Under the pieces are notes generated by a model. It was not told the origin of the DNA. It made no database searches and was given only the letters and a program-made list of their open reading frames with translations. From NCBI RefSeq assembly GCF_016862275.1, contig NZ_BOMQ01000017.1:1-64000 (forward strand): a stretch of 64,000 nucleotides of DNA, read 5' to 3'. The number at the start of each line of letters is the position of its first letter. Positions within the stretch are counted from its first letter, which is position 1. Shown piece after piece: positions 1 to 8,630 of the stretch. The position numbers and the translations under genes were made by a program. This DNA comes from Actinoplanes nipponensis (lineage in GTDB: Bacteria; Actinomycetota; Actinomycetes; Mycobacteriales; Micromonosporaceae).

Positions 1-152
1 CGACGCCCGCGTCGGTCGCCCCCAAGGCCGCCAAGGCGGCCAAGGCCGGGCCGGGCGACTCCGCGACCCCTCGGTCGTCGCGGCGTACCAAGAGCACGCT
101 CACCGCTCCGAGCGTGACCGCCGACGCCACGCCGGGCTCCGACGGTCAGTGA
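1..152 (+). CDS. C-terminal end of an Ala/Lys/Pro-rich protein (partial)
   Basis: Reading in the frame that begins at base 3 gives about 49 codons ending in TGA. The tail is rich in Ala, Lys, Pro, Ser and Thr with a repeated AAKA pattern, as in disordered basic tails of actinobacterial proteins. The body of the gene lies outside the window, so no function can be given. It converges on the adenylate kinase gene, with 25 bases between the two stop codons. Confidence 0.5.
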   Translation, partial: TPASVAPKAAKAAKAGPGDSATPRSSRRTKSTLTAPSVTADATPGSDGQ

Positions 153-177
153 TCCACAGCCGCCGGGCCGAGGTGTC

Positions 178-846
178 TCAGGGCGCGTCCGCCGGGTCCT
201 GACCGAAGGCCGCGCCGAGGCCGGTCAGGTCCACCGATCGGCGGGCGTGCTCGGGGACGTGGTCGATCAGCGGGCGCATCGCTTCCAGGGCGGTCAGGAT
301 CTGCCGGGCGACCCGCTCCACCGGCCGGACCGCGTCCACCGAGACCAGGATGCCGCGCTCGGCGTACCAGTCGACGATGGGGTGGGTCACCTCGTGGTAG
401 AGGGCGAGCCGCCGGCGGATGATCTCCTCGGTGTCGTCCGAGCGGCGTTCCAGCGCCGCCCGGGCCAGCAGCCGGCGGGTCAGCTCGTCGTCGTCCGCCT
501 TCAGGTGCAGGGCGACGTTCGCGGTCATGTCCAGGCTCAGGCCGATCTCGTACAGCGAGCGGGCCTGCTTCATGTTGCGGGGCATGCCGTCCAGGACGTA
601 GCCGCCGCCGCTGTGCCTGGCCTCGATGAACGCGGTGCGGACCATGTCGAGCACGATCTCGTCGGGCACCAGCTCACCGCGGTCGAGGCGGTCCTGGACG
701 GCGCGGCCCAGCTCGGTGCGGCGGGCCACGTGGTCGCGCAGCAGGTCGCCGGTGGCGATGTGCGGGATGCCGAAGTGCGTGGCGATCAGCGCGCCCTGGG
801 TGCCCTTGCCTGCCCCGGGGGGTGCGACCAGTAAGACCCGCATCAC
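178..846 (-). CDS. adk: Adenylate kinase
   Basis: Cytoplasmic nucleotide kinase that interconverts ATP + AMP and 2 ADP. The P-loop GAGKGTQ is near residue 10, the AMP-binding TGDLLR follows near residue 33, and DGMPR near residue 87 corresponds to the family DGFPR. The LID region is short and lacks the four-Cys zinc site, so this is a short-form enzyme. A roughly 25-residue C-terminal tail extends past the usual end. The start could be GTG (844-846) or the next codon ATG (841-843); an upstream GGAAGGA serves either. The gene lies alone rather than beside secY/map as the housekeeping adk usually does, so it may be a second copy. Confidence 0.9.
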   Translation of the reverse strand: MMRVLLVAPPGAGKGTQGALIATHFGIPHIATGDLLRDHVARRTELGRAVQDRLDRGELVPDEIVLDMVRTAFIEARHSGGGYVLDGMPRNMKQARSLYEIGLSLDMTANVALHLKADDDELTRRLLARAALERRSDDTEEIIRRRLALYHEVTHPIVDWYAERGILVSVDAVRPVERVARQILTALEAMRPLIDHVPEHARRSVDLTGLGAAFGQDPADAP

Positions 847-997
847 GCTGTCCTTCCACCGGTGAGCCGCGTCCGAGCCGGAGTGCGGCTCCGTCGACGT
901 CGTGGCCGGGCCCGCGGCGGAGCCGGGGCCACGGGGACGATCGTAGGGCCTGCGCCGCGGATCGGCCGCGACCGGCCACCGGTTACCGCCGGGCGCC

Positions 998-3900
998 TCA
1001 CTTGACCGTCAGCTTGACCCTCGAGCTGGTCACGCCGGCGTTGGTGGTACCGCCGGCCACCGACACCCGCAGCGTCCAGGCGCCGCGCCCGAAGGACCGG
1101 GAGAACGAGTACGCCCCGCTCGCCGCCGTCTTCGTGGACGTGACGGTCAGCCACCGGGAGCCCACCTTGCGCTGCAGCGTGATCTTGACGCCGGCGCGCC
1201 CGGGCTTCGCCGTACCCGTGATCCTGATCTTCTTGCCGGCCTTGGGCCTGGTCGTGCTCGCCTTGATCGTGACCGTGTAGCGCACGGTGGCCGACGGCGT
1301 CGCCGAGGTCGCCGCCCACGCGCCGGACGATCCGGCGTACCGGATCCGGTACGCGGTCGTGCCCGACGGCTTGACCGTGGCCCGCCAGGCCCCCTTCGCG
1401 TCGGTCCGCACCGTCGTGATCCGGCTCCAGGCCGTGCGCCCGGCCGCTCGTTGTTCCAGCGTCGCCGTGGTCCCGGCGATCGCGGCGCGGCCGCGGAGAA
1501 CCTGGCCGGTGAGCGTGGCCGACTTGCCGTAGCCGAACGCCGCGGGCGTCACGGTCAGCGGGAGGGCGGTCGGGCTCAGCGTGACCGTCTTCTCCGCGCC
1601 GTCGCCGATCGCGCTGGTCGCGCGCAACCCGACGGTGTACGCCCGGCGGGTGTCCAGGCCGGTCAGCGTGAGCGACCGGGCGGAGGCGGCCAGCGTCGTC
1701 TCGACGCCGGGGGAGACCCGCACGACGTAGCCCGTGACCAGCACGTCGCCGAAGGTGTAGCTGGGCTTGGCCCACTGCAGCAGCGCGGTGCCGTTGCCGC
1801 CGGTGACCGACACGCCGAGCGGCAGACCCGGTCGCCGGGCCGGCAGCACCTGCCACGGCACCGAGGCCGTCACCCGGTCGCCGTCGGCGTCGGTGGCCGT
1901 CAGCACGGTGGTGCCCGACCCGGCGGTCGTGGGCACCCCGCTGACCAGGGCGTTGTAGATGCCCGAGCCCGGTCGGCGCACCGTGAGGGTGAGGCCCTCG
2001 GGCACGCCCGTCGCGGTCACCTCGAACGAGTCGGCGGGGTCGGCGCGGTCGTCGGGGGTGTCGGCGAACGTCGTGGTGAAGGAGCCGTAGGCGCCGGCGC
2101 CGAGCTGCATGGTGACCGCCGGGGGGACCGACTGGACGACGGGCGGCCCCTTGACCGTCCACCACATCAGTTCCCGGTCGGTGTTGCCGTCCGGGTCGCT
2201 CGCGATGATGTCGCTGCGGTAGTCGCCCCGGACCGTGGGCGTGCCCGTGATCAGGCCGGCGGCGTCGATCGACACGCCGGGCGGCAGGTTGACGGCGCTG
2301 AAGGTCACCGGCTGGCCCTGCGGCTCGCGGGCGCTGACCTGGATACGGACGGCCTCCCCGACGCGCGGGCTGGGCGAGGAGTCGGCGAAGTACGCGAGGT
2401 CCGGCGCCCCGTAGGCCGGATCGGAGCCGTCCACCCCGACGGCGAGCCAGGCGGCGTCGACGGTGCGCCGCTCGACGCTGTCCGGGCCGTACAGGTCGGC
2501 GGCCGCCCGCCCGGTAGCGTCCCGCGCGCCGGCGTAGTTGGTGTTCGACACCATGTAGACCGTGAGCGCCCGGTACCAGATCTGCGCGGCGCGGTCGTTG
2601 CCGATGCCGGCGACCGGCGGGGCGCCGCCGCACGGCGGGCTGTCTCCCCACTGCGACGCGCCGCTGCCCACGGCCAGCGTGTAGAAGAACTTGTTGCCGA
2701 TCCCGGAGGCGTAGTGCTCGTCGAGGTCCTTGGCCGCCGGGCTCCAGCAGGAGACCGACTTGCCGTCGCGGCTGGGCTCGTCCATCCGGCGCAGGGCCGG
2801 CGTGCGGATCTCGGTCTTCTCGCCGATCAGGTAGTCCGGCGGGTCGGCCGCGTTGTGCGCCGAGAACTCGACCAGCGTGCCGAAGATGTCGCTGTCGGCC
2901 TCGTTCAGCGCCCCGGACTCGCCGGCGTTCACCAGGTCCGCGGTGGCGGAGTTCAGGCCGTGCGCCAGCTCGTGGGCCACCACGTCCAGCGACGTGAACG
3001 GCTGGCCGGTGGGCGCCCCGTCACCGAAGAACATGCACTCGCAGGAGCTGCTCCAGGAGGCGTTGGCCTCGTCGACGTCGTGGTGCACGTACGCGGCCAC
3101 GCCCCGGCCGTCGTCGTGCAGTCCCGAGCGGCCGAACGCCGACCGCAGGTAGTCCCAGGTCCGGGCCATGCCGTAGTGCACGTCGACGGCGGCGGTGGCG
3201 CGGTCGGCGCGGGTGCCGTCGCCCCACACGTCGTCCGCGTCGCCGAACTCGGCGAACTTGTCCGGCTTGAACAGGTAGCCGTTGTTCAGGGCGTCGCGGA
3301 CGGTGTTGCCACCCCGGTCCGGGTCGACCAGCGCGTACGTGCCGTCGGCCCGGCGCGTCGTACCCAGCGGGACGTCACCGACCAGCTGCCCGTGCCCGGT
3401 GCCCGCCTCGGCGGTGTGCACCTCGTCGTACGCGCGCCGCACCGCCCCGGTCGTCGCGTCGACGATGACCACCTGCGCGCCGACGGTCACCTCCCAGGCT
3501 CGTACGGGCTCGCCGGCGAAGGCGTCGACCACCTGCCGCACGCGGCCGGCGCCGCGCCGCCCGGCGAACCGCTCGGCCGCCGCGACGGCCCGCGCGCGGC
3601 CGACCTTCGCGACCCCCGGGACGTCGATGACGTGCTGCTGCGCCACGGTCGCGCCCGCGAACCGGCCGGTCGCCGTCGAGTGGACCACGAAGTCGCCGCC
3701 GAGCACCGCGAGCCCCCGGTGGGTGCGCTGGAACCGGACGTGCCGGGTCCCGGCCGCGTCCACCACGGCGTCCACCACCCGGTACCCCTCGCCCGGGGCG
3801 GACCGTACGGCCGCGCCGTTGCGGCGGACCGCCACCCGCGCCTCCTGAACCGCCCGGGCGCGGGTGACCGACGGCTTGCGCGCCGGCGCGGGGTTCTTCC

Positions 3901-4090
3901 GCGCGGTTGCCGTCCGCGGCTTCCCGGCGGCGGGCAGCTCCGGAACGGCGGACGGCCGAGGCGTGGCCGACTCGTTCCACCGGGCCGCCCGCGAGTCGGG
4001 CGTCCCCGCGCGGACGGCCCCCACCCCGGCCCCGGTCAGGGCCAGCACGGCGACGAGCGCGATCGAGCCACGGCGATACCGCACGGCCAT
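998..4090 (-). CDS. Secreted M4 (thermolysin-type) metallopeptidase with C-terminal Ig/FnIII domains
   Basis: Extracellular zinc endopeptidase made as a preproprotein. A basic start and hydrophobic stretch form a signal peptide, followed by an FTP/PepSY-type propeptide. The catalytic zinc motif HELAH is at residues 373-377 and the third ligand Glu at 397 in GALNEADSD. After the peptidase domain (to about residue 545) come an Ig/He-PIG-like segment, a cadherin-like segment, a fibronectin III domain and two further Ig-like domains, about 480 residues of likely substrate- or wall-binding modules. I prefer the ATG at 4088-4090 over the one at 4094-4096, because GGGGGAAG abuts the first ATG but is six bases from the second. 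It is monocistronic and divergent from the small gene at 4197. Confidence 0.92.
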   Translation of the reverse strand: MAVRYRRGSIALVAVLALTGAGVGAVRAGTPDSRAARWNESATPRPSAVPELPAAGKPRTATARKNPAPARKPSVTRARAVQEARVAVRRNGAAVRSAPGEGYRVVDAVVDAAGTRHVRFQRTHRGLAVLGGDFVVHSTATGRFAGATVAQQHVIDVPGVAKVGRARAVAAAERFAGRRGAGRVRQVVDAFAGEPVRAWEVTVGAQVVIVDATTGAVRRAYDEVHTAEAGTGHGQLVGDVPLGTTRRADGTYALVDPDRGGNTVRDALNNGYLFKPDKFAEFGDADDVWGDGTRADRATAAVDVHYGMARTWDYLRSAFGRSGLHDDGRGVAAYVHHDVDEANASWSSSCECMFFGDGAPTGQPFTSLDVVAHELAHGLNSATADLVNAGESGALNEADSDIFGTLVEFSAHNAADPPDYLIGEKTEIRTPALRRMDEPSRDGKSVSCWSPAAKDLDEHYASGIGNKFFYTLAVGSGASQWGDSPPCGGAPPVAGIGNDRAAQIWYRALTVYMVSNTNYAGARDATGRAAADLYGPDSVERRTVDAAWLAVGVDGSDPAYGAPDLAYFADSSPSPRVGEAVRIQVSAREPQGQPVTFSAVNLPPGVSIDAAGLITGTPTVRGDYRSDIIASDPDGNTDRELMWWTVKGPPVVQSVPPAVTMQLGAGAYGSFTTTFADTPDDRADPADSFEVTATGVPEGLTLTVRRPGSGIYNALVSGVPTTAGSGTTVLTATDADGDRVTASVPWQVLPARRPGLPLGVSVTGGNGTALLQWAKPSYTFGDVLVTGYVVRVSPGVETTLAASARSLTLTGLDTRRAYTVGLRATSAIGDGAEKTVTLSPTALPLTVTPAAFGYGKSATLTGQVLRGRAAIAGTTATLEQRAAGRTAWSRITTVRTDAKGAWRATVKPSGTTAYRIRYAGSSGAWAATSATPSATVRYTVTIKASTTRPKAGKKIRITGTAKPGRAGVKITLQRKVGSRWLTVTSTKTAASGAYSFSRSFGRGAWTLRVSVAGGTTNAGVTSSRVKLTVK

Positions 4091-4196
4091 TCTCATCTTC
4101 CCCCGTCGATCTTCGATGAGGAGGCGACGATACCGGAGCGACGCGGGTGGGGCAGCCCCGCCGGACGCGCCCCGGCCGGCGGGCTAGGTTGCTCGG

Positions 4197-4640
4197 ATGA
4201 GTCTGCTTGATGACGTGGCGAAGCGGGACGGCTGGCGCTGCTGGGTGTGCGACGAGCCGGTCGATGCCGACATGTCGGTGAACGATCCTCGCGGTCCCAG
4301 CGTGGACAGCCGTACCGCCGACCGGAAGGCCAAGATCACCGAGCGGCTCGCGCACCGCGCCTGCAACACCCGCAAGGGCGCGGTCAAGGTGGTCATCGCC
4401 TGGCCGGACCGGCTGCACGTGGTGGAGCCGGCGCCGCTGATCACCGTGGCCGAGCGCCTCGAACGCAAGGGCGGCCGCGAGCTGGTGGCCCGGTGCCCGA
4501 GCCGCAAGGACGCCCAGGAGGCGGCGGACTGGCTGGTCGACCGGTTCTCCCGGCTGGCGCCGGGGCTGCCGGTGACGGCGAGCGTCGAACCCGGCGGCGG
4601 CCAGTTCCTCGTCGCCCTGGCGGCGGGGCGCCGCCGCTGA
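4197..4640 (+). CDS. Small HNH-like zinc-binding protein
   Basis: 147 residues. The N-terminus has C15-x2-C18 and, about 35 residues later, H53-x2-C56-N followed by a basic KG, which resembles the zinc-binding frame of HNH nucleases (C-x2-C ... H-x2-CN-x2-KG). The central His/Asn pair of a classic active HNH motif is not obvious, so nuclease activity is uncertain. The C-terminal half looks like a small alpha/beta domain. It is divergent from the metallopeptidase with about 100 bases between starts. It belongs to the kind of small conserved actinobacterial protein whose role is unknown. Confidence 0.65.
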   Translation: MSLLDDVAKRDGWRCWVCDEPVDADMSVNDPRGPSVDSRTADRKAKITERLAHRACNTRKGAVKVVIAWPDRLHVVEPAPLITVAERLERKGGRELVARCPSRKDAQEAADWLVDRFSRLAPGLPVTASVEPGGGQFLVALAAGRRR

Positions 4641-4668
4641 GCGGCGTCGACCTGACGGAAACCAGGGA

Positions 4669-5460
4669 TCAGCGGGGATCGGGCGCCTTGCGGGCGAGGA
4701 ACAGCCAGCATCGCGGGCTGCCGTCCCGGCGCCGGCCCAGCGTGGTCAGCGCGACCGGCTCCACGGTGAAGCCGGCGGCGGCCAGGTCGTGCCGCACCGC
4801 GGACATCGGGGTGGTGCGGTAGTACATGACGAAGGGCGGCCGCCACACGGCGTTGCGGACCCGCATGACCACATCGAACCCGAGCTCGGCCAGGTGGGCG
4901 ACCGACCCCGGCGGCGAGGGCGCACCCATCGCGAGAGCGAAGAGCCCCCCGGGACGCAGCGCACGGTGCACCCCTTCGAACAGCGCGGGTCGTTCGCCGG
5001 GCAGGAAGTGCCCGAGCGCCCCGAACGAGACCGCGAGATCGAAGGCCGCCGCGAACGGAAGGGCTCGGACGTCGGCGCGGACCAGAGTGGCCTCCGGACA
5101 CGCGCGCCGCGCCTGCGCGAGCATGCCCGCGCTGAAGTCGACGCCCGTGATCGGTCCCCGGCACAGATCCCGGAGCACGGTCAGGCCGGCGCCCGTGCCG
5201 CAGCACACGTCCAGCCCCTCGCCGAACGGCCCGGCCGCGGGCAGCGCCTCGGCGGTCGCCGCGAGAATGCTCTCCGGGGTGCGGAAGGGCGTGTGGTCGA
5301 ACTTGGGCGCCAGGGAGTCGTAGCCGCGCTCGACCGAGGACAGAGCCTGGACGCACAGCTCGCGCAGGGAGGGGCCTCGCGGTGAGAACACCGGCCGAGG
5401 GTACCGCTGCCGGATCCGCCGCCGGCGCACAAGGAGAGAGGGCATGGCGCACGGCGCCAT
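4669..5460 (-). CDS. Class I SAM-dependent methyltransferase
   Basis: Cytoplasmic methyltransferase of unknown substrate. SAM motif I is GLDVCCGTGAG; TGVDFSAGML follows as the acidic loop and VRADVRALPFA as motif II, so the Rossmann methyltransferase core is complete. The reading frame is open far upstream. The start ATG at 5458-5460 has GGAGAGAGGG just ahead, but that ribosome site and the ATG form one arm of a perfect 18-bp hairpin. Later starts are ATG 5443-5445, inside the other arm, and GTG 5389-5391, which would be free of the hairpin but has no clear ribosome site. The N-terminal 30 residues are very basic and low in conservation features, so the GTG start remains possible. Confidence 0.8.
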   Translation of the reverse strand: MAPCAMPSLLVRRRRIRQRYPRPVFSPRGPSLRELCVQALSSVERGYDSLAPKFDHTPFRTPESILAATAEALPAAGPFGEGLDVCCGTGAGLTVLRDLCRGPITGVDFSAGMLAQARRACPEATLVRADVRALPFAAAFDLAVSFGALGHFLPGERPALFEGVHRALRPGGLFALAMGAPSPPGSVAHLAELGFDVVMRVRNAVWRPPFVMYYRTTPMSAVRHDLAAAGFTVEPVALTTLGRRRDGSPRCWLFLARKAPDPR

Positions 5461-5471
5461 GCCCTCTCTCC
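5433..5471. terminator. Perfect 18-bp hairpin, terminator or start-codon sequestering stem
   Basis: Arms GGAGAGAGGGCATGGCGC (5433-5450) and its exact complement (5454-5471) flank the 3-base loop ACG. It lies just after the stop of the small membrane protein and on top of the first start codons of the methyltransferase, both on the minus strand. There is only a weak U-run, so it could be a terminator, a translational switch, or both. Confidence 0.7.
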
Positions 5472-5486
5472 TCGCCGCTCGCGGGG

Positions 5487-5981
5487 CTACGTGGTCTTGT
5501 GGTTCTCGCGCAACGCCTCGGCGACCACGTCCCGCACGAACATCCGGACCTTCCGGCGCAGCGCCCGTACCGCCTCGCGCAGGTAAGGCATCAGCTGCTC
5601 GACCACGAAGGCGGCGATCAGGATCGCGGTGATGATCGCCTTCTCGGGCGCCCGGTCGACGGTGACGTTGCCGACCGCGGCGCCGTCGAACGTGGCGACC
5701 TGGGTGCTGAACGCCATGGCGCACAGCCCGAAGAAGGTCGGGGCGTTCGAGACCAGGGCCCGCAGGTGCGAGACCTCGCTGCCCCGGCCGATCATCCGGG
5801 AGACCGCCACGCTGCCGTACGCGATCAGCATGCCCGCGCCCAGCGAGCCCCACACGACGTGGCCGTTGCCCGGCCGGACGACCCCGGCCACGATCCAGCA
5901 CCCGCCCGTGGCCACGTAGATCTGCAGAATCGTCAGGCGGTGACGTGCGTGCCCACGTGGCGTATTCTTTGACTTCGGCAT
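5487..5981 (-). CDS. Small membrane protein of unknown function
   Basis: 164 residues with four hydrophobic segments (about 17-36, 44-63, 79-98 and 113-132) and a basic C-terminal tail. The start ATG is preceded by TTGGAGG at ideal spacing; the frame stays open upstream to 6134, but nothing supports an earlier start. I do not recognise a family. The N-terminus is basic (MPKSKNTPRGHARHR), so the first loop is probably cytoplasmic. The leader holds a strong inverted repeat, and a perfect hairpin follows the stop codon. Confidence 0.65.
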   Translation of the reverse strand: MPKSKNTPRGHARHRLTILQIYVATGGCWIVAGVVRPGNGHVVWGSLGAGMLIAYGSVAVSRMIGRGSEVSHLRALVSNAPTFFGLCAMAFSTQVATFDGAAVGNVTVDRAPEKAIITAILIAAFVVEQLMPYLREAVRALRRKVRMFVRDVVAEALRENHKTT

Positions 5982-6315
5982 GTTGACGCCTCCAAGCCTC
6001 GGCTGCCGATCTGAAACCGGGGCCGGCCCGCATGCCGACCCCGGTTTTCTCTTGCCGTTCTCGCCTCTCAGCGTGGCGGCGGCGCTCGGCCCGGTCAAGC
6101 CGACGATCTTACGTTTCCGCAGGTCAGAGCCCATCTTGGAACGTCATCGCCGGGAGTGGGCAACCGGGCCGCGCCGAACCGGCAACACCCCTCACTCCGA
6201 GCCGCAACTCCTGTGGACGCCACCTGCAACACGCTTTCATCCGCGGCAAAACTGGCTGTGCCAGATCTTGTAACTCTCCCTTGACCACGGGTAACCAGGC
6301 CGCTATGCCTGGACA
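5982..6315. other. Divergent intergenic region with one hairpin
   Basis: About 330 bases between the small membrane protein (-) and the 603-residue HTH protein (+). The only clear structure is the inverted repeat at 6013-6049. I see no convincing short gene; small reading frames here lack ribosome sites and typical codon bias. Confidence 0.6.
6013..6049. terminator. Leader hairpin with T-rich 3' side
   Basis: Arms GAAACCGGGGCCGGC (6013-6027) and GCCGACCCCGGTTTTC (6034-6049) pair with one mismatch and one bulge around a 6-base loop. Read on the plus strand it looks like an intrinsic terminator, but no plus gene ends nearby. Read on the minus strand it forms a stem in the leader of the membrane protein at 5981, about 30 bases before its start. 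Confidence 0.5.
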
Positions 6316-8127
6316 ATGCCCGTGAAGGTCGCGATCGATGACATGCGCCGTTCTGATCAACTACTGCACTACGCGGCGGCGGCCCAGCTCGAGCACGTCC
6401 GCAGCGAAACGGGCTACACGCACGAGAAGGTCGGCAAGAACCTCGGCATCGACAAGACCAACTTCGCGCGACTCCTGCAGAACCCGACGGACGACTTCCT
6501 GCACGACCTCGACGAGGCGGTCATGACGCTGGTGCCGGCCCTCGACCGGACCGGTGGGCTGTCCGCGCTCGCCGTGCGCCTGCGCCGGCTCGGCACGCGC
6601 AATGCGCTCACCGCGCGCCTGCCGCCGCGCTGGCGCCGGCGCGTGCTGAGACGCCAGGCCAGCGACGAGCTCGACTGGCTGTCGAAGGCCTCCGGTCTGC
6701 TGGCCAAGCTGCTCGCCGTGCCGGACCACGCCAAGCAGGTGTGCGAGCGCAACAGCGCCGAGCTGAGCGACATCGTGCAGCGCCTGATCCTCATCGGCGC
6801 GGCGCCGCCGACCCCCGACAACATCGACGCGCTCATCATGCTGGGCAGCATCGCCGGCACGCCGGCCGCGTTCGATGTGGTGGGACCGACCCTGGAGCAG
6901 GCGCTCTCCACCCACCCGCTGGGATTCCGCATGTGGCGGTCGGTGACCTCGATCGTGCGACTCAACGAGACGGAGGCCGACGCGGCGCCGATCATCCGGC
7001 CGTGGGTCCAGGCCCAGGTGGAGGCCGCGGAGGAGTGGCGGGCGCGGAGCCTGTTCCCGGCCCGGTCACTCGACCTGGAGCTGGCGATCGTCGTGCCCGC
7101 CGCCTGGTCGCCGGCGGGCGAGGACGACTGGGTCAGTCAGGCGCTACGCGAGCGCTCCAAGAACACGGAGGCCACCGTCCGGGAGCGGGGCACGGCCGCA
7201 TTCGGGCTGTGGCAGCGCGCGCTCAGGGGCGACGATGCCGGGCATCAGGCCGAAACGGCGCGGTTCCTGCGCGGGCTGATCGACGACTTCAAGGCCGAGG
7301 CGGAGGCGGGCGACGTCCTGCTCGGACTCAACTGGGTGGCGACGACGCTGGCCCAGAGCATCGAGGGCAAGAACGCCGTGCCACCGGGCTGGCCGCCGAC
7401 CGAGGACCCCTGCCTGCGCACCGTGCGGGCGGCCGCGGCCGCCCTGCGGTCGCCGTCGGTGCCGACGCCGATCCTCGAGCCCACGAAGCGGTTGATCGAG
7501 CACGCGCTGCTGCAGAACGCCGGCGTCTACCGCCGCAACGCGGTGGACACGCTCCTGGCCGGCGGGTACACGGGCCCGGTGATCTCCGCGCTGAACCTGG
7601 CGCTGACCAACGTCAATACGCAAGCCTGGCTCAAATGCCGGGCCCTCTTCGTGATCTCGTTCCTGCAGGACCGGGAACGCAACACCGAACTGATCCTCGG
7701 CAAGGCCTGCAAACGCGCGAAGAAACAGTTCGACGCCAGCCTGACCCACGGCGCGCCGGTTCCCCGCAGCATCGCCTCCGAGCTGCATGACGCCCTGTTC
7801 GCCGTCGGCGACTGCTTCGGCGCGGTCGGGGCCCAGGCCCAGTCCCGGCGCCTGCGCCACCTGCTCGACAAGGACCTCGACGACCTGCTGCTCCGGACGA
7901 AGGACCTGCTGCGCCGGCCGGACGCCGACACCGCGCTGGTCCGGGTCGCACGGGGCGCGGCGTACCTGGTGGCGGTCACCGCGCAGACCGGCGACCGTAC
8001 GTCCAAGCCGATGCTCGAATCGCTGGCCGACCATCCCGACAGCGCCACCAAGGACCTCGCGGAGTGGGCCCTCAAGCGTTTCGACGCCCGCGGTGACCGC
8101 GTCCGCCCGCTGTACGACACCCTGTGA
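6316..8127 (+). CDS. HTH-headed, all-helical protein of unknown function
   Basis: 603 residues. Residues about 35-60 (GYTHEKVGKNLGIDKTNFARLLQNP) read as a Cro/C1-like helix-turn-helix with unusual residues in the recognition helix. The rest is almost entirely alpha-helical with Leu/Ala/Arg spacing that suggests HEAT- or TPR-like repeats, for example around 370-420 and 540-590. No enzyme motif, signal peptide or membrane segment is visible. ATG 6316 has a weak ribosome site; ATG 6343 is an alternative. I do not recognise the family. The large helical body could be a regulatory or scaffolding module attached to a DNA-binding head. A terminator hairpin follows it. Confidence 0.7.
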   Translation: MPVKVAIDDMRRSDQLLHYAAAAQLEHVRSETGYTHEKVGKNLGIDKTNFARLLQNPTDDFLHDLDEAVMTLVPALDRTGGLSALAVRLRRLGTRNALTARLPPRWRRRVLRRQASDELDWLSKASGLLAKLLAVPDHAKQVCERNSAELSDIVQRLILIGAAPPTPDNIDALIMLGSIAGTPAAFDVVGPTLEQALSTHPLGFRMWRSVTSIVRLNETEADAAPIIRPWVQAQVEAAEEWRARSLFPARSLDLELAIVVPAAWSPAGEDDWVSQALRERSKNTEATVRERGTAAFGLWQRALRGDDAGHQAETARFLRGLIDDFKAEAEAGDVLLGLNWVATTLAQSIEGKNAVPPGWPPTEDPCLRTVRAAAAALRSPSVPTPILEPTKRLIEHALLQNAGVYRRNAVDTLLAGGYTGPVISALNLALTNVNTQAWLKCRALFVISFLQDRERNTELILGKACKRAKKQFDASLTHGAPVPRSIASELHDALFAVGDCFGAVGAQAQSRRLRHLLDKDLDDLLLRTKDLLRRPDADTALVRVARGAAYLVAVTAQTGDRTSKPMLESLADHPDSATKDLAEWALKRFDARGDRVRPLYDTL

Positions 8128-8150
8128 CGTCCGCGCCGGGTCCGGAAACG

Positions 8151-8190
8151 CCGAACGGCGGCCCGCTGAATCAGTCGGGCCGCCGTTCGG
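8151..8190. terminator. Bidirectional terminator hairpin
   Basis: Perfect 15-bp stem, CCGAACGGCGGCCCG (8151-8165) with its complement at 8176-8190, around a 10-base loop. It sits between the convergent ends of the 603-residue gene and the cold-shock gene and can serve both. Confidence 0.85.
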
Positions 8191-8200
8191 GAAGCGTGGA

Positions 8201-8404
8201 TCAGAGCGGGCGAATGTTCTCCGCCTGCAGGCCCTTCTGGCCCTGGGTGATGTCGAACTCCACCTTCTGGTTCTCGTCGAGGCTGCGGTAGCCGCTCGTC
8301 GAGATCGCGGAGAAGTGGGCGAAGACGTCCGCGCCACCGTCGTCCGGGGTGATGAAGCCGAAGCCCTTGTCAGCGTTGAACCACTTCACGGTGCCTGTCG
8401 TCAT
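8201..8404 (-). CDS. Cold-shock protein (CspA family)
   Basis: 67 residues, the full length of a single cold-shock domain. It carries the RNA-binding motifs [15 protein letters not shown] (RNP1) and DVFAHFSAI (RNP2), and the usual GxxAENI-type ending. These small cytoplasmic beta-barrels bind single-stranded RNA/DNA and melt RNA structure. The start ATG has AGGGAG nine bases upstream. The roughly 90-base leader back to the upstream terminator is the likely promoter region. It is monocistronic. Actinobacteria usually have several such genes, so expression is not necessarily cold-specific. Confidence 0.96.
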   Translation of the reverse strand: MTTGTVKWFNADKGFGFITPDDGGADVFAHFSAISTSGYRSLDENQKVEFDITQGQKGLQAENIRPL

Positions 8405-8487
8405 GTCTGCTCCCTCGCAGGTTGTGAGACCGCCCTGTGCGGACTCTTGCCGCGTTGATAACCTGCGCCGAAACCGACACCAGAACG

Positions 8488-8526
8488 AAAAAGCGCCCGA
8501 CGGGTTTTGGATAACCCATCAGGCGC
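8488..8526 (-). terminator. Intrinsic terminator of the SDR/GH88 operon
   Basis: On the minus strand, arms at 8513-8526 and 8493-8506 pair over 14 positions with two G.U pairs and are followed by five T (8488-8492). The wobble pairs form only in the minus-strand RNA, so this acts on minus transcripts. It lies about 105 bases past the SDR stop and before the csp leader. Confidence 0.75.
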
Positions 8527-8630
8527 CGGAAAACGTCTACGGAAATCAAAACTGCAACGAGACCACCGTAGCGCATCTTCGCCCCCCGGTGTCAAAGGGG
8601 GGAGTGGAACTGGTCACTCGTCCGCGGCCG

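Noticed and set aside
1451..4210. A long plus-strand frame opposite the metallopeptidase
   Set aside because: Shadow frame; the minus strand carries the HELAH peptidase with signal peptide and domains.
8488..8526. Cold-shock RNA thermometer in the csp leader
   Set aside because: The stem with five T behind it lies just after the SDR gene on the same strand, so a plain terminator explains it better.
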